Below are positions 42,776 to 54,397 of a stretch of 64,000 nucleotides of DNA, piece after piece. The stretch is from the NCBI GenBank assembly GCA_963575645.1, contig OY754468.1, forward strand, positions 23,398,465 through 23,462,464. Direction: 5' to 3'. The translations under genes and the position numbers were made by a program. Source of the stretch: Xanthostigma xanthostigma (lineage: Eukaryota; Arthropoda; Insecta; Raphidioptera; Raphidiidae). The notes under the pieces are model-generated. The model made no database searches, was not told the origin of the DNA, and was given only the letters and a program-made list of their open reading frames with translations. Every line of letters starts with the position of its first letter. The first letter of the stretch is position 1.

Positions 42776-42930
42776 AGGCCGCTTCACACGAGGCTGGTTT
42801 TGCCGCTGGAATCACTGATGGAACTTATGCTGAATGCGAGGATGAAAATGACGTCACTGTGGGCTCGCGGGCTGAATTTCAAAATTAGGACCGGGACTAT
42901 TTGTCGTGCTGTTTCTGTACTGACTTTTAT
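42776..42930 (+). mobile_element. Harbinger-type MITE, left fragment
   Basis: TAA then AGGCCGCTTCACACGAG at 42773-42792 matches the start of the complete element at 57884. Similarity continues (GCTGGAAT, ATGACG, GGGCTCGC, AAAATTAG, GGG-CTATTT) to about 42930 and then stops. The right end is missing. Confidence 0.6.
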
Positions 42931-44341
42931 CAAGTGATGACCGATTTGGATCTGGTAATTTTTTATTTAATCTGTAAGTATTAAACTGTAACTCATGTAA
43001 ATTTCAGCCCTTAATATTGTAAAATGGCGCCGCAGGAATTAAAAAAAAAAAATATTTCGGCTCCAGAAAGTCGGAGGGTTGATTTTTTTTTTTTTAATTC
43101 ACAGAAAAATACCAGCTATTAAATGGCAATAATGACGATTGTAGAAAATTTCAATTTTTGAAGGTATTTAATTTTTTGTTTTTATTGAAAAAAAAAATAC
43201 CGATTTTTCGACCGATTTTTCGCACATTACCGATCAATTAAAAAGGCGCGCAGTAATTACAAACATTACGGAAACTATTAAAGAAAATTTTAAGCCCCAA
43301 AACGTTTATAAAAACTTACGGGTTTATGAGTTATTGGCATTTTAAAAAAATGCTCTTTTTCGAAAAAATCGTTTTTTGCAAAAACTTTTCATTATTTTTC
43401 AAATTTTAAAAAACGATTTTGTTTGGATTGCAAAGGGCTACACTTTCACTAAGTATCGCTTAAAGATTATTTTTTTCCAAAGAGATACAAGCGTTTCAAA
43501 AAACAGCGATTTTTAACGGTTTTTTTATAATTGCCACTCCATTTTCGAATTTTTTAACATCGGACCAAGCCAGATCGATCCGTAATAATTATTTCTATAA
43601 CTTTTGTATTAAACTTTTCTCAATCCAAAGATTTTTTTTTTTTAAAAACGCAAAAAACAGTTTTTGACCAACTTTGGCCCCAATTTTCGGTAAGACCCAT
43701 CACTGTCAGTTGTTTTAAAAATACAGCATTGAATTCTACGGAAAATTTCCGATTTTTTACATATTTTGGTTTGCTGTATAACGGTAAACAGCTGAAACAT
43801 TTAAAATGACCGGTCTATCATTAGGATCTTATACCATGTATTTTAAATAAAACAGTTATCCAAAAGTTTTGATTTTATTAAAATTTTAACAAAAAAAGTA
43901 TTGGAAAAAAACTTTTTAAAAACAGGCTTTTATTGCAGTGTACCTACTAAAGAGGAAAAATTTATTTTTAATAATTTTCGTTCATAATTTTAAAAGTGTG
44001 GGTTGTAAGCTCTATGATAATATAAAATTAGTCACAGCCCACGCTTTTATAAATATGGACCTAAATTATTAGCAATTATTTTTCCTTTCTTAGTGCACTG
44101 CAATGAAAGCTTGTCTTTAAGAACTTTTCTAATATTTTACTTTCAACTTTTTAGTTACGTCTTAATCTATGCATTTCCCATACTGAAAGAAAAAAGCAAT
44201 CCGCCATCTTGGGGCGTCTGCCATATAGGCAGACTTTTACAAGACTTGTGGTACAATGTTCGCAAAATGTGTCGCTTGATTACTTTTTGCTCAAAGAGAT
44301 CCAATTAGTGCCCGATCTTAAAAAATATAGAGAATCTGACG
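42931..44341. repeat. AT-rich region with a foldback
   Basis: 43000-43830 is A/T homopolymer-rich with many TTTTTCG/CGAAAAA motifs and no ORF. 43890-44150 is an inverted repeat: GCTTTTATTGCAGTG near 43926 against CACTGCAATGAAAGC near 44095, with AAAGTGTGGG against CCCACGCTTT nearer the centre. It looks like a MITE. No duplication recognised. Confidence 0.45.
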
Positions 44342-44837
44342 TGTAACGAGACGCCACTGGACGCGGCGGCAGTGATTTGTTGTCAGAGCCGCGTAGACAA
44401 CAATGCTCACATTGTTGTCGGAATCACATAGACAATAATGTGTGTATTGTTACGCGTATTGTTATCGGAACCATAAAAGAATGCCGAAGAATGTTCCTCG
44501 ATGCGGCTGAAGAACGAGCGCTAGCGTGGAAGGCTTGGCAGTCAGTTACGAGTCAGTGTGTCAGTGATAATGAACAGTGCACGTCATAAATAAATATAGT
44601 GACGTAAATAACCGATACAAGATAAATAGACATTTGTGAGATATAAACATTCCGTGTACATAGTAGTTTAATGTTATTATTGTTATTTTGGAATTCGTTT
44701 ATTTTTTTATTTATTTTATTTTTGCATTATTATTAGCGAAGTACTTTTTAGTTTGCTTTTGTTAACGTTTGTTTTCGTTATCATTTCTTTTTGTAAATAA
44801 ATATTTTTAACCACCAACAAAGAACAGTTTTGTTACA
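44342..44837 (+). mobile_element. Solo LTR L3
   Basis: Starts TGTAACGAGACGCCACTGG and ends TTTTGTTACA, 496 bp. Contains GGCGGCAG, GTCAGAGCCGCGT, GAATGCCGAAGAATGTTC, CTAGCGTGGAAGGC, GTGTACATAGTAGTTTAATG and an AATAAATATTTTTAACCA poly-A region. The flanks GACG and ACCG do not match, so recombination or decay is possible. It is the most complete copy of this LTR family here. Confidence 0.75.
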
Positions 44838-45436
44838 ACCGGATTAAAGCAAACGCGACAATCAAATAAGACACGTTGCTCTATAAAAATCGACCAATAA
44901 AACGAATTTACCGACCGTTCCAATAAGCCACTTTTTGCGTAAAATACCCCAATATATGGCAAGAGGGGACCCGTTCATTAGCCAGTCGAGTGCAATCTCT
45001 TCTACAGTAGCCTGCACCTGCCTGGACAACGGTCAAACAGTAGGTACGGCCGATCCACCGGGTGCGCTAATGGGATAGGATGCGGTTTTATATGTTGCTT
45101 TTCGTGCCAAGCGGTCGCTTGCCGCATTATACTACCACACATCCTGGCATCCTATCTGTACAACACAAAGACTCGACCAAAAACGACGACCTACAACCGG
45201 TCACCGAGCGCATTGACCAAGGATGTCTACAATCTACGCTAGACAGAAGAACTGGCTATCTGTTCGTAGTACCTATATTGTTTAGAGACTATGTCGTTAA
45301 TATTCAATTTGTGTTTTCAATATTTTATGATATATTCGAAAAGCGATACTCTCAAATTTGAATATATTAAAACAACGGTACTATTGACATTTGTTTCATT
45401 TATGAATTTCAGTGAATATCAATTTTGGTATTTGAA
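44838..45436 (+). other. GC-richer intergenic block, possible promoter
   Basis: 44940-45260 is richer in GC than its surroundings. TATATGG at about 44952 is about 30 bp upstream of AGTCGAG, a spacing like TATA and initiator. A 93-codon ORF (45080-45361) follows but matches nothing I know. It could be a decayed exon or an unrecognised repeat. Confidence 0.3.
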
Positions 45437-46258
45437 GTAGGGGAAGGTTGCTATGATTGGATCACTTAACTTATTTTCCTATTATCTCGTGACGTCTGCG
45501 TGATAACTTAAAACCATTTGATGATTTTTATTCATTACTAACGCTAGTATTACGAGTCTTTTATATTTTCAATAAGCTGTAATGGTTGAAATCTATCAAG
45601 AAAACGATTTTCTCCTTAAGACCATGGTTGCCTTGATTGAATCACTAGGTTGCCATGAACGAGTTTCGGCATATCTATGAGAAAAAACCATAAAAAAATT
45701 AGAAATATAAAAAATACTGAAGTATTGCTTAAAACTACTCACTAAAATATATTATTCATCTTTTTACCTTTCAAATTAGATAATTTGCTTTATTGTCGCT
45801 TGATTTTTATGTTGTCAATGACCACTCTCACACACGTCAGTCCGCGTGTCGCGGCGGCCCTGAAGTTACCCTGAGACCCAGTGGGGTCAGTGACGCTATT
45901 TTGTGACTTAATAGAATGTAGCCAATTTGCGAAGTTTTTTTATATATTTAGTTGGTTCAATGAAAGAACCGGTTCTATGATCGCAGCCTTCCCCTAAAAC
46001 TTTTTTATGCGCGACTTGAGAGTACCTCGGGTCTTTTTTCGAATGGAAATAACGTGTTCACAGAGTTTCGGCTATTTAAAGGCATCGACTAACAGATGGC
46101 GACATCAAAACGCATGAACGAAAGGTGAAACATAGCTACGAACGCAAACTACTAACAAATAGCCAACGTAATTTTACTTACGAGTGATTTAATTTATGAG
46201 TGAATATTTCGCGAAAACTGAGAGTGGCAAAAACAAATTAAAAGAAGTTTTACTTCAA
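45432..46258 (+). repeat. Repeat family D copy, split near its left end
   Basis: TTGAAG (45432-45437), interrupted by a MITE, continues TAAAACTTTTTTATGCGCGA at 45995 and ends GAAGTTTTACTTCAA at 46258. Removing the MITE restores the terminal TTGAAGTAAAACTT. The body matches 6456-6719. Confidence 0.7.
45440..45994. mobile_element. MITE with GGGGAAGG ends, TA duplication
   Basis: GGGGAAGGTTGCTATGATTG at the left against the inverse of GATCGCAGCCTTCCCC at the right, with TA on both sides (45438-45439, 45995-45996). 555 bp, non-coding. It inserted at the TA inside the terminal repeat of family D. A TA duplication is compatible with Tc1/mariner. Confidence 0.75.
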
Positions 46259-46854
46259 CCGCGCGTCAAGGTTACGCACACTCATTGTTTTTCACAATTA
46301 ATTAGCAACAAAAAAATTCAACAACAGTTTTCCGCGCGATTTTCTAGTCAGTGGCACGGTTGTCGCAAAAATGTCGCTATATAATCAGGGCATCTCAAGG
46401 TATCGGCAGGAAAAAAGTATTTAAAAAAAAAGACAAGAGATCAAAAATATTGATAATTTCGAGCCTGATAAAATAACGAAATTCGATGTAGCACAAATGA
46501 TTCGCGAGGTAGTTAAATATTTTTTCTTTATCAAAATATCGTTACTTTAGTTAGTTGAGGAAGCGGGCGGTCAATAATATGGGTTTATGATCTCCTACGC
46601 TCTCCACCAATAAACTCGCAAAAAATTCAACGATTTGTAAGTAGGTAAACGTCATTTTTGGTGACATTCCGACTATACTACTGGCAATTTCAAACTAGTT
46701 TAACGAAACTTGCATAGCTTTGTACCAAAAACTATTTGGCGCGATCTGTACTTTATTTCAATGACCACATTTTAGTATTTTCCGCAACATTGTTGCCATC
46801 ATTTACGAAATAACCGTATTACACTACCTATATACAAAACAGACAAACTGTATT
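46259..46854. other. Intergenic, nothing recognised
   Basis: No ORF or repeat end identified. Confidence 0.4.
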
Positions 46855-47397
46855 TTGTATTAAAAAAACAGCCAAGTGCAAGTCGGCCTCGCGCACCGAG
46901 GGTTTCCGTACAAACTTGTAGGTATGTAAATAGTTCGTGCATCGCGGGAGTCGAGTGACGTGTCTCAAAGATTTTTCCCGCTTAACCGTTGGAAAACTGT
47001 TGTCATACATCGACAAAGGTCTCGACCAGTTTGCCAACTAAGTGTGTAATTGCAATGAGTTCAGACAGACTATTGAACGTGGCTATATCTGATAGCCTAA
47101 ATGTCGTACCGTGTTGTATGCGAGAGTTCTCATCAGCGGTTGTATTAGAATAGAATTGTTACTGTGTAGGCATGTTGTTGCAGTTTGAGAACATTATTTT
47201 TTTGTGAAATTTACGGATTTCGGATTTTTCCCTTTACTTGTGCTATAAGACATTGCTTCCTGCCAAATTTCATGATTCTAGTTCAACGGGAAATACCCTT
47301 TACGTTTTGATTCCCAAGAGTCTTGACAGACAGGCGGACAACAAAGTGATCCTATAAGGATTCATTATTTCCTTTTAAGGTACGGAATCCTAAAAAT
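46855..47397 (-). repeat. Repeat family F, fullest copy
   Basis: On the minus strand: TTTTTAGGATTCCGTACC, a GTCCGCCTGTCTGTC block, a body of about 350 bp, then GTACGGAAACCCTCGGTGCG, the CGAGGCCGACTTGCAC end and CTTGGCTG plus a T run. This layout is a common insect dispersed element. The 69-codon ORF inside is incidental. Class uncertain. Confidence 0.55.
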
Positions 47398-47821
47398 CGC
47401 AATCAAGCAAAAATAGTTTGTAAAATGGAAGGATCATTCTGTCCGAAAACATTTGCATATCAGTAGATACCTTGACTTAAGAGTGAAAATTGAAAAACAC
47501 AGTTGTAAATTCATATTAATATTAAGTGAGGGTACGGCAGTTGATTTATAAAGTTTACCTCCAGAACTGGGAGCAGGCATGCGTGTGTCGTAATGTACAG
47601 GATGTCCTTCGTACATTGTCCAGACAATGCTAACATGCAACAGCAGACAGGTACCAAAACTATAAATCCCTCACAAAATTCAAAACTTTTTGGTACACTT
47701 TGCGTAATAATTGTGTAAACAACACATTTTTCTGTTATTTTGTGATGAAAATTTGGGATTCGAACTGCATTGCGACACAATGCAGCAAAGAAACATGCAC
47801 ATGTCCGTTTGTACGCAAATT
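47398..47821. other. Intergenic, nothing recognised
   Basis: Overlapping minus ORFs of 68 and 118 codons occur (47434-47867), but neither resembles a known protein, and the longer one runs into family G. Confidence 0.35.
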
Positions 47822-47829
47822 TTATTTTA

Positions 47830-48261
47830 GGGTTAGAGTACGATAACTCGATGTGCAAAATATCCACTGGAAATACACAATTATTATTTTATATAACATA
47901 ATAACACTATTATTAGCCGTTAAGTGCGGAAAATTGATTTTTATAAATTTTTTTTTGCGCAGTGAAAAGGGCAGGGCGTTTGGGGGAATTCTTAAAAAAA
48001 TAACTACGGGGTCGTGCATACAAAGTGAAATAGTAATACAGTAATTCCACACCAGTTGCTGTGGCGTGTATATGTGATATCTGATTGGTTAGATTAAAAT
48101 AATGACAGTGAAAGACGAAAAGTAGTTCCATTTTTTTACGTATTTTTAAGGAAATTTGTGAATAATCTGCAAAGTTTTTTTTAGAACATCAAAATTTAGC
48201 GTTTTTTTCTGATTTAAAAAAAAGTCAAAATTTGGGCACATCGTGTTATTGTACTGGACCC
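47830..48261. mobile_element. Family G DNA element, duplication TTATTTTA
   Basis: Left end GGGTTAGAGTACGATAACTC; right end, inverted, GGGTCCAGTACAATAACACG. TTATTTTA flanks at 47822-47829 and 48262-48269. 432 bp, with GACAGTGAAAGACGAAAAG and AATCTGCAAAG blocks shared with the other copies. The 8-bp duplication and GGG ends do not settle the superfamily. Confidence 0.75.
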
Positions 48262-48335
48262 TTATTTTATTTTATCTATATCATTGATAACATCAATTAC
48301 AACTGATTTAAATATGTCAATATTATTAATCTATT

Positions 48336-48714
48336 GTCGTTGGTTCTGTAATACCTTCTATGTGCAAAAAGTAAATATTTGCAGGAAAGGCCAAAAAGTG
48401 GTTATTTCAATAATGGATAATAAGAAACTAGCAATTTCAGAGGTATATTTCTAATTCATAGTTATCTTTACTATACCTACATATTTAATTAATACGAAGT
48501 ATTGTCTTAAAAAATATTTAACGTTAGTTTCGGATTTATTGGCACATGGGAGGAATTATTTGATTGGGAGTTTTACAATATAATAAATTAAAGTATTTTA
48601 ATTCAGTTTTTGCACATAGGAGGTAAAACTAGTGTATAGAGCTCCGTTTTTTTTTCATCTACAAAACGTAAAATCTGCCAACTATGCACATAAGAGCTAT
48701 TACAGAACCAACGA
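48336..48714. mobile_element. MITE with repeated TGCACATA motif
   Basis: GTCGTTGGTTCTGTAATA at 48336 is inverted at the right end. The motif TGCACATARGAGGTATTAC occurs, with small changes, four times (inverted at 48353, direct at 48545, 48613, 48687). 379 bp. Flanks without a clean duplication. Confidence 0.55.
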
Positions 48715-49628
48715 CGCTATGTTTTATCAATTGCATCATTCAAAGCTTATTTGCAGCTTGGCAACATTAATATAGATTTTTTCTCACCGGTGTCGTTTAG
48801 ATGTATCTGAATAATTGTGATCAGACATTTTTAGGTTTGTGTGATAAAATTAAATTGTATTGTTTTTTTTTATTATTTACTAACTTTTAATTGCATTCAA
48901 AAATCAGTCAGATAATAATTAATTATACAGAGAAAAGGGTTAAACATACTCTTGTTGTTTCGTGTAAAATTAACTGCAAACTACTTAGTCATTAAACAAA
49001 GTAATATGTATTATCAAAGTTTATATCAAACGGATTACCCGGTATATATAATATATTACATAATTTACGTACGTATGTGTCGGTCACCAGTGGCCTTACT
49101 CAAATTTGCATCACATTTTCACCTGACCGCGTACGACTGTTGCATGAGTTTTAACGTTCCACATTTGTATTTATCTTAATGATAAAGCATAAACACCAAA
49201 TACAGGCTGTTTTTGCCCGGCTGCACGACAGCAAAGACAGGGTTATGTTTTTCACGCGTATCTGGGTATGTATGTGGGGTCCTTTATACCCTCGAAGCAT
49301 CCCAACGCGCGGCTGGATAGATTCGTCTAAAGCGTGTGATGGTTATAGGTTATGTTTTGTTTTTATAAAACCAAAATGGCGGTGGAGACGGGAAAAAATT
49401 GCATACCATAATTAGTGACATATTACTGAATAGGTCTTTCAAAATCAAAATGATGTTTTACGACTACTACAGCTATAAGCGCCGTTTAAGAATTACACAA
49501 CCTGAAAGTTGTGTAGGTAGGAACTCTATATATTTTTGGTTGTGCATAATGAATGAATCTGTTGTATTTGCCGAAAGGATGACATTGTGTATAAAACACA
49601 AATTTGATATCTAAAAATAAAAAAATAA
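48715..49628. other. Intergenic, possible repeat at 49185-49400
   Basis: 49195-49400 (CAGGCTGTTTTTGCCCGG, GGGTTATGTTTTTCACGCG, AAAACCAAAATGGCGG) looks like a dispersed insect repeat, judged by memory only. The short ORFs are not recognisable. Confidence 0.35.
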
Positions 49629-49861
49629 AAATTAACTATTTATAAAAGCAAGAAACACGACTACTCAAAAAACAACTAAAAAGAGGAAAAAAGTTGGATA
49701 ATCTCAACATACAGCAGTTGAAGGCCTATTTGTCTCTTTCTTTTCTTTTAGAATGGGTCTCCACCACTGCATGTTGAGATTATCCGACATATTTTGCTCT
49801 TTTTAGTTATTAATTTAATTTTTGAGCAGTCGGATTTTTTGTTTTTATAAGTCATTAATTT
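49629..49861. repeat. Foldback of 233 bp
   Basis: Nested complementary blocks: TTATAAAAGCAAGAAACA against the complement of TTTTTGTTTTTATAA, GACTACTCAAAAA against TTTTTGAGCAGTC, AACTAAAAAGAG against CTCTTTTTAGTT, and GGATAATCTCAACAT against ATGTTGAGATTATCC. Small insertions separate the blocks. The transcript would fold into a long hairpin. Confidence 0.6.
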
Positions 49862-50652
49862 TTTGCTCATTGAGTTTAAAATCAAGCACACATGAATCAG
49901 GATCCAATTATGGAAGTCGTTTGCAAAATGTTACATTGAAATTTTACTCCTTGAATAATTTATGTTATAATTACAGGATCACTACGAAAGTATTATTATT
50001 TTAGTTTATATATTAGTTTTATTGAAATCATTTAATTTTAAAACTAAATGAATAAATTCAACAACCCTTTGAGCCAGAATGTACAATTTTTTGTACACTA
50101 AATTGAACATTTTCTACAGAAACTGCATTTGATAAAGTACGAAAATACTCGAACTTCGAATACCGGTTGATTTTAGAAGTATTCAGTCGTCGAGTTAAGT
50201 AGAAAAAATACTCGAAAAAAATCGAGTTACGTAGGTAGTAAACAAATGACGTTTGCTGTTCAATCTGTAAATATAAAATCGATGAATCGATGTATCTGGT
50301 TTCGCACTGAATCGGGGAGTGCAACGAAAAAAATTAAATTCTGAAAAAAGTCTTCGATTGGCATGCCTTCTAAGTACCGAATTGTTTTTGAGTCCAGTAT
50401 TTGATAAACACATTATGTGTAATTTTATGTACGAATTCAAAAATAGCTAAGTAATGGTTCTAAGTGATTAACTTCTACGCAATCAAAAACGCTATGAAAT
50501 ATTGAATGGCTACCAAAAGTTTGACTTGGTACTAGAGAATGCAATATCGGTTTCAAGTCAATATTCAACAGGACTTTCAGTGGATGGAATGCCATACGAT
50601 TGGCATGCGAAATTTGGGAGATATTGCTAAAGGTACAAAATTGCGTACTAAC
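49862..50652. other. Intergenic, nothing recognised
   Basis: Two overlapping minus ORFs (50058-50324, 50195-50440) look like chance. Confidence 0.4.
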
Positions 50653-50799
50653 AGCTCTGTTCCACCCTCTCTGCGAACGGTAATATTATCGTCACAGTCG
50701 TGCGTAGTAGCTAAAACGAAACTGTTTATATCGGTTTTGAGCTATTGCGCAAGACTGTGACGATAATATTACCGTTCGAAGAGAGGTTGGGACAGAGCT
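50653..50799. repeat. Hairpin element, 147 bp
   Basis: The 47-bp arms (AGCTCTGTTCCACC, then CGAACGGTAATATTATCGTC) are inverted at 50753-50799 with a few mismatches, around 54 bp. Probably a hairpin MITE; flanks give no clear duplication. Confidence 0.6.
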
Positions 50800-51115
50800 T
50801 ATATTTGATCTAATAAGCACCAAACTCATTGCCTGAAATTCTTACCGAGGTCTGAAAAAACCACTCACATCCGTAATTTACCAACGCAGTAAATACCACA
50901 GACAAAAAGACATGCGCATAGTTTCGATGCAAAAAAACACTTTTCATTACATTTTGAGTATACAGGCGATTTTTAAGTAGATTCTTCTTTTTTAACAGCG
51001 TGTAGAAATCAAATAGACGAACAAATATTTTAAGTAACTTTTTATCAAAACTCATAAATAAGAGAGAAGCAGGCGTTGAAAATTTAATTAAATTTTTTAA
51101 ATTTTATTTAATTAA

Positions 51116-51307
51116 TTCAAAAGCACGGTTAACACACGCGAAGAAATTATAGCACGAATCGAAAATGCATCCGAAATAATTCGCGGAAGGCCTTTATCGC
51201 TACTACAAACATGTACAGAAAAGCATGGCTACGAGGCACGCATCTTTGTATCCAACAAAGCAGGAACAACTTCAAACAATTTCTGTGAATACTTGACAAT
51301 GACATAA
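51116..51307 (+). pseudogene. Transposase C-terminal relic, Tc1/mariner-like
   Basis: 63 codons open from 51116 to TAA at 51305. The block VNTREEIIARIENASEII is the helical pattern seen after the DDE domain in several Tc1/mariner-like and related insect transposases (xNTREELIARIxxA). There is no DDE core or start codon. It lies between the inverted arms of the relic. Identity by pattern only. Confidence 0.45.
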
Positions 51308-51430
51308 CATATTTCCATAGTGACATAACATAACGCTAGGACCGACCTCAAAATTTGATAAAATTTAATAAAACTTTGAAAGCCCGTTTCTTTTTCACTT
51401 TTGAATTTTGATAAAAAAGTTACTTGTAAT

Positions 51431-51960
51431 TAGGGATTGCTCCCGGGAATTACCGGTACTTACTGAATTTCCAGGGAATTTCCGGAAAATGTCATCGCCT
51501 TCAGTGCCAGGAACCAATTTCCCGGGAATTCCGGTACTACAAAAAATTATACTAATTTAAATGTTTATTATTATTTTTATTTATTATTATTTTTTCAAGC
51601 TGTAAATGCTGTAATCGTCTCCAGTGAATTTTTCAAAACCAGTTTGAATTTAAGGTTCCTTTTTCATGACAAGAATGATTATTTTTTGTTAAAGTTAAGA
51701 TAATACTTAATTTGTTGATTAATTATTATCAAAGATTATTATTGAGACTGATTTAAAGTTTACTGAATTACGTAGGGTAATTCAGTTATTTGTATTGTGA
51801 TTAAACTTCTTTAAAACTATTTCCAACATTTTATTTCACGCACAACAAGCATTTAACACATTTTGTCTTTAGTACCGAAAGTATCTAATTTCTCGGTACT
51901 GGATCTCCTCCAGTAACGGGAAATACAAATTCGATTTCAGTACCGGTACTGCAAACCCTA
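51431..51960. mobile_element. hAT MITE, 8-bp duplication CTTGTAAT
   Basis: TAGGGATTGCTCCCGGG at the left and GTACTGCAAACCCTA at the right; CTTGTAAT flanks at 51423-51430 and 51961-51968. 530 bp with AGTACCGGTACT-type motifs at both ends. It inserted into the right arm of the older relic. Confidence 0.85.
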
Positions 51961-52040
51961 CTTGTAATATTTCTTTGACTATGTGAATTCTACACGCTAT
52001 TAAAAAAAAGAACTTAAAAATCACCTGTATAGTGCAATCA

Positions 52041-53279
52041 GAGTCTGACTTTAGCTCGGACACGATTTTCACAATTTATTTACAGCACATGGAAGTAAAA
52101 CCAGTCTGTATAAAACGAAACTTTCACTGAACTACAAACATGTGCATAATATTAACATACGTCCAGTGTTACATTTAATGGACGTGGCACATGAATTAAA
52201 TACACATGTATGGTGTGTGCTTTGATTACTCAAATAAAATCAGCTTTAGACAAATTTAATGCAAATTCTCACATATTCTACACAGTTGTTGCGCGTCTAT
52301 AATCTACAATCTCTCTCACATATTCTGTCTAGTAACATAAGATCTTTCTGCGACATTCATACGCGGAACCGTTATTTACTTACCATACAAATAAAATAAA
52401 ACGTATTAAAAAATTATGAGTAGCTTGCCAGGCAACATCCAAATGCAATGAGCCTGATTTTTTGATAATTTTCACCATAAATCATCCTTTCTTTTCAACC
52501 TTAACTATAAGATTTAACACTATTTAAAAAAAATACTATGAGGACTTACATCTCTTTCTCTTATTGCGTGCACCGTCCCTGTTACAAGTTTTTGATCATA
52601 ACTTCGCCAAAAATGTTTCAATCTGCCAAAATAAAAAAAAAAATAATGTAGTAGTAATAGTTTTTTTTATGAAGAAATTATAGTATCTATTTCAAACTTT
52701 AGTGTGCAATAAAAAAAGTAATGTTAATAATTTATAAAAAATTGTTCAACCAAAAAATTAAAAAAACGTCTCGTCAGACTATAGAGGAAATAATTATCAA
52801 GATTTGAAAAAAAAAGCAAAAAATATTGAAAATTGAACGAGTTATCGTGCCGACACTGTCAAAAAACGCGTTTAAAGTTTCTAATAGGTACAACGTGAAC
52901 TTGCGGCTAGTCTTCCATTTCGGCTTCGTACTGTACACCTTCTTCCTCTTGTATTTTCGTGTTTTTATAGTGCTTTTATATTTTAGGAGGCCTTATAAAC
53001 GACCTCATTTTTGAACAAAAAAATTACGAAACGCAGCTGTCGAGAAGAGCGCGGCAAGTTAGCCAAGTAACCGTCCTAACCCGATGTCCGGGCACATTTA
53101 TTGCTATATAACTTTGTAACGGAGTGTAATTTTATTTAAAAAAAAATGTTTTTGAAAAATTTAAAAGTATAAAAAATAAAAATCTGTAGAGAAAATATAC
53201 ATTTTATCAGAATTTCCGGGGTATGTGAGCCCTTGAATAAATACCGAATAGTGTGGCTTACCGAAATAACCTGATCGAT
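52041..53279. other. Intergenic, nothing recognised
   Basis: AT-rich; the 62-codon ORF at 52826-53014 is low complexity. Confidence 0.4.
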
Positions 53280-54301
53280 TGGTAAGAGTACGATAACTTG
53301 CTATGCAAAATATCCACTGGAAATTCACAATTATTGTTTTATATAACATATAACAGCGTTATTGGTCGTTTTAAGTGCGGAAAATTAATTTTTATAAATT
53401 AATTTAAAAAAATTAAATATGGTATAGTAAATTGATTTGGAGTATATTATTTACTCTAGCGATCGCTATCTTGTCTCATATAGTGATAAGAAAAGAGAAA
53501 GTTATATATACCTGTATCTATGATAAACAAAGATAGAAATATCAATTGGTTGGAATGAAATTCAATTGAACGTTCAGGGCAGAGTCGTATTTGGAAATTT
53601 TAATTTATAAAACGAATTTTAAATTTAAAACTCACATTTTCATGGAGATTGAAAACTATCGCTTTTTTTGATAAAGGGGTATGCGAATTGTCTCGCAGTG
53701 AAACGGGAAGGGGCAAATGTGGAATTTTTAAAAAAACAATTCCGGGGTGAACGATAAACGGGTATGCGTATTGTAATTCTGGGGTGAACGATAAAGGGGT
53801 ATGCGAATTGTCTCGCAGTGAAACGGGAAGGGGCAAATGTGGAGTTTTTAAAAAAACAATTCCGGGGTGAACGATAAACGGGTATGCGAATTGTAATTCT
53901 GGGGTGAACGATAAAGGGGTATGCGAATTGTCTCGCAGTGAAACGGGAAGGGGCAAATGTTGAGTTTTTAAAAAAACAATTCCGGGGTGAACGATAAACG
54001 GGTATGCGAATCTAAATACGACCCTGCTTCCATAACACAATCGAAAGCTGCATACAAAGTGAGATAGTTATATAATAATTCTACACCAGTTGCTATGACG
54101 TGTATTTGTGATTTTTGATTGGTTAGATTCAAAAAATGACAGTGAAAGACGAAAAGTAGTTCCATTTTTTTCACGTATTTTTGAGGAAATTTGTGAATAA
54201 TCCGCAAAGTTTTTTTTTTTTGAACGTCAAATTTTAGCGTTTTCTATGACTTAAAAAAAAAATTTCAAAATTTGGGTGCATAGTGTTATCGTACTGGACC
54301 C
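53280..54301. mobile_element. Family G element with tandem expansion
   Basis: Left GGTAAGAGTACGATAACTTG, right (inverted) GGGTCCAGTACGATAACACT. TGATCGAT flanks at 53272-53279 and 54302-54309. The outer parts match 47830-48261, but the interior is enlarged to 1,022 bp by a 120-bp tandem array plus about 250 bp of AT-rich sequence. Confidence 0.75.
53669..54010. repeat. 120-bp tandem array, about 2.9 copies
   Basis: Exact 120-bp period: GATAAAGGGGTATGCGAATT, TCTCGCAGTGAAACGGGAAG, CAATTCCGGGGTGAACGATA, repeated with very few changes. Because 120 is a multiple of 3, the minus strand is open for 146 codons with a 40-residue repeat (HPGIVFLKT, LPLPVSLRDN). The unit resembles GCGCAGTGAAAAGGG and ACGGGGTCG in the shorter copy at 47960-48012. 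Confidence 0.85.
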
Positions 54302-54397
54302 TGATCGATTTAATATTTGAAAGAATAGTCTATTTCAAGTACACATTCGTGGTGGGCAGTAGGTACTGTTGTTCGATGTTTCCCTCCATATATTTAA

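Larger units (their letters stand above)
50945..52040. mobile_element. DNA transposon relic with long inverted repeats
   Basis: 50945-51055 on the minus strand (TTTTGATAAAAAGTTACTT, TTTCTACACGCTGTTAAAAA, AAAAATCGCCTGTATA) matches plus-strand 51405-51430 joined to 51969-52040. Between the arms lies a transposase C-terminal fragment (51116-51307). The right arm is split by a hAT MITE. Most of the coding region is lost. Confidence 0.55.

Noticed and set aside
53669-54010. Regular repeats considered as a CRISPR array
   Set aside because: Contiguous tandem units with no unique spacers, in a eukaryotic transposon.
53600-54040. 146-codon minus ORF with a 40-residue repeat
   Set aside because: Produced by a 120-bp tandem DNA repeat, whose length is a multiple of three; not evidence of selection on protein.
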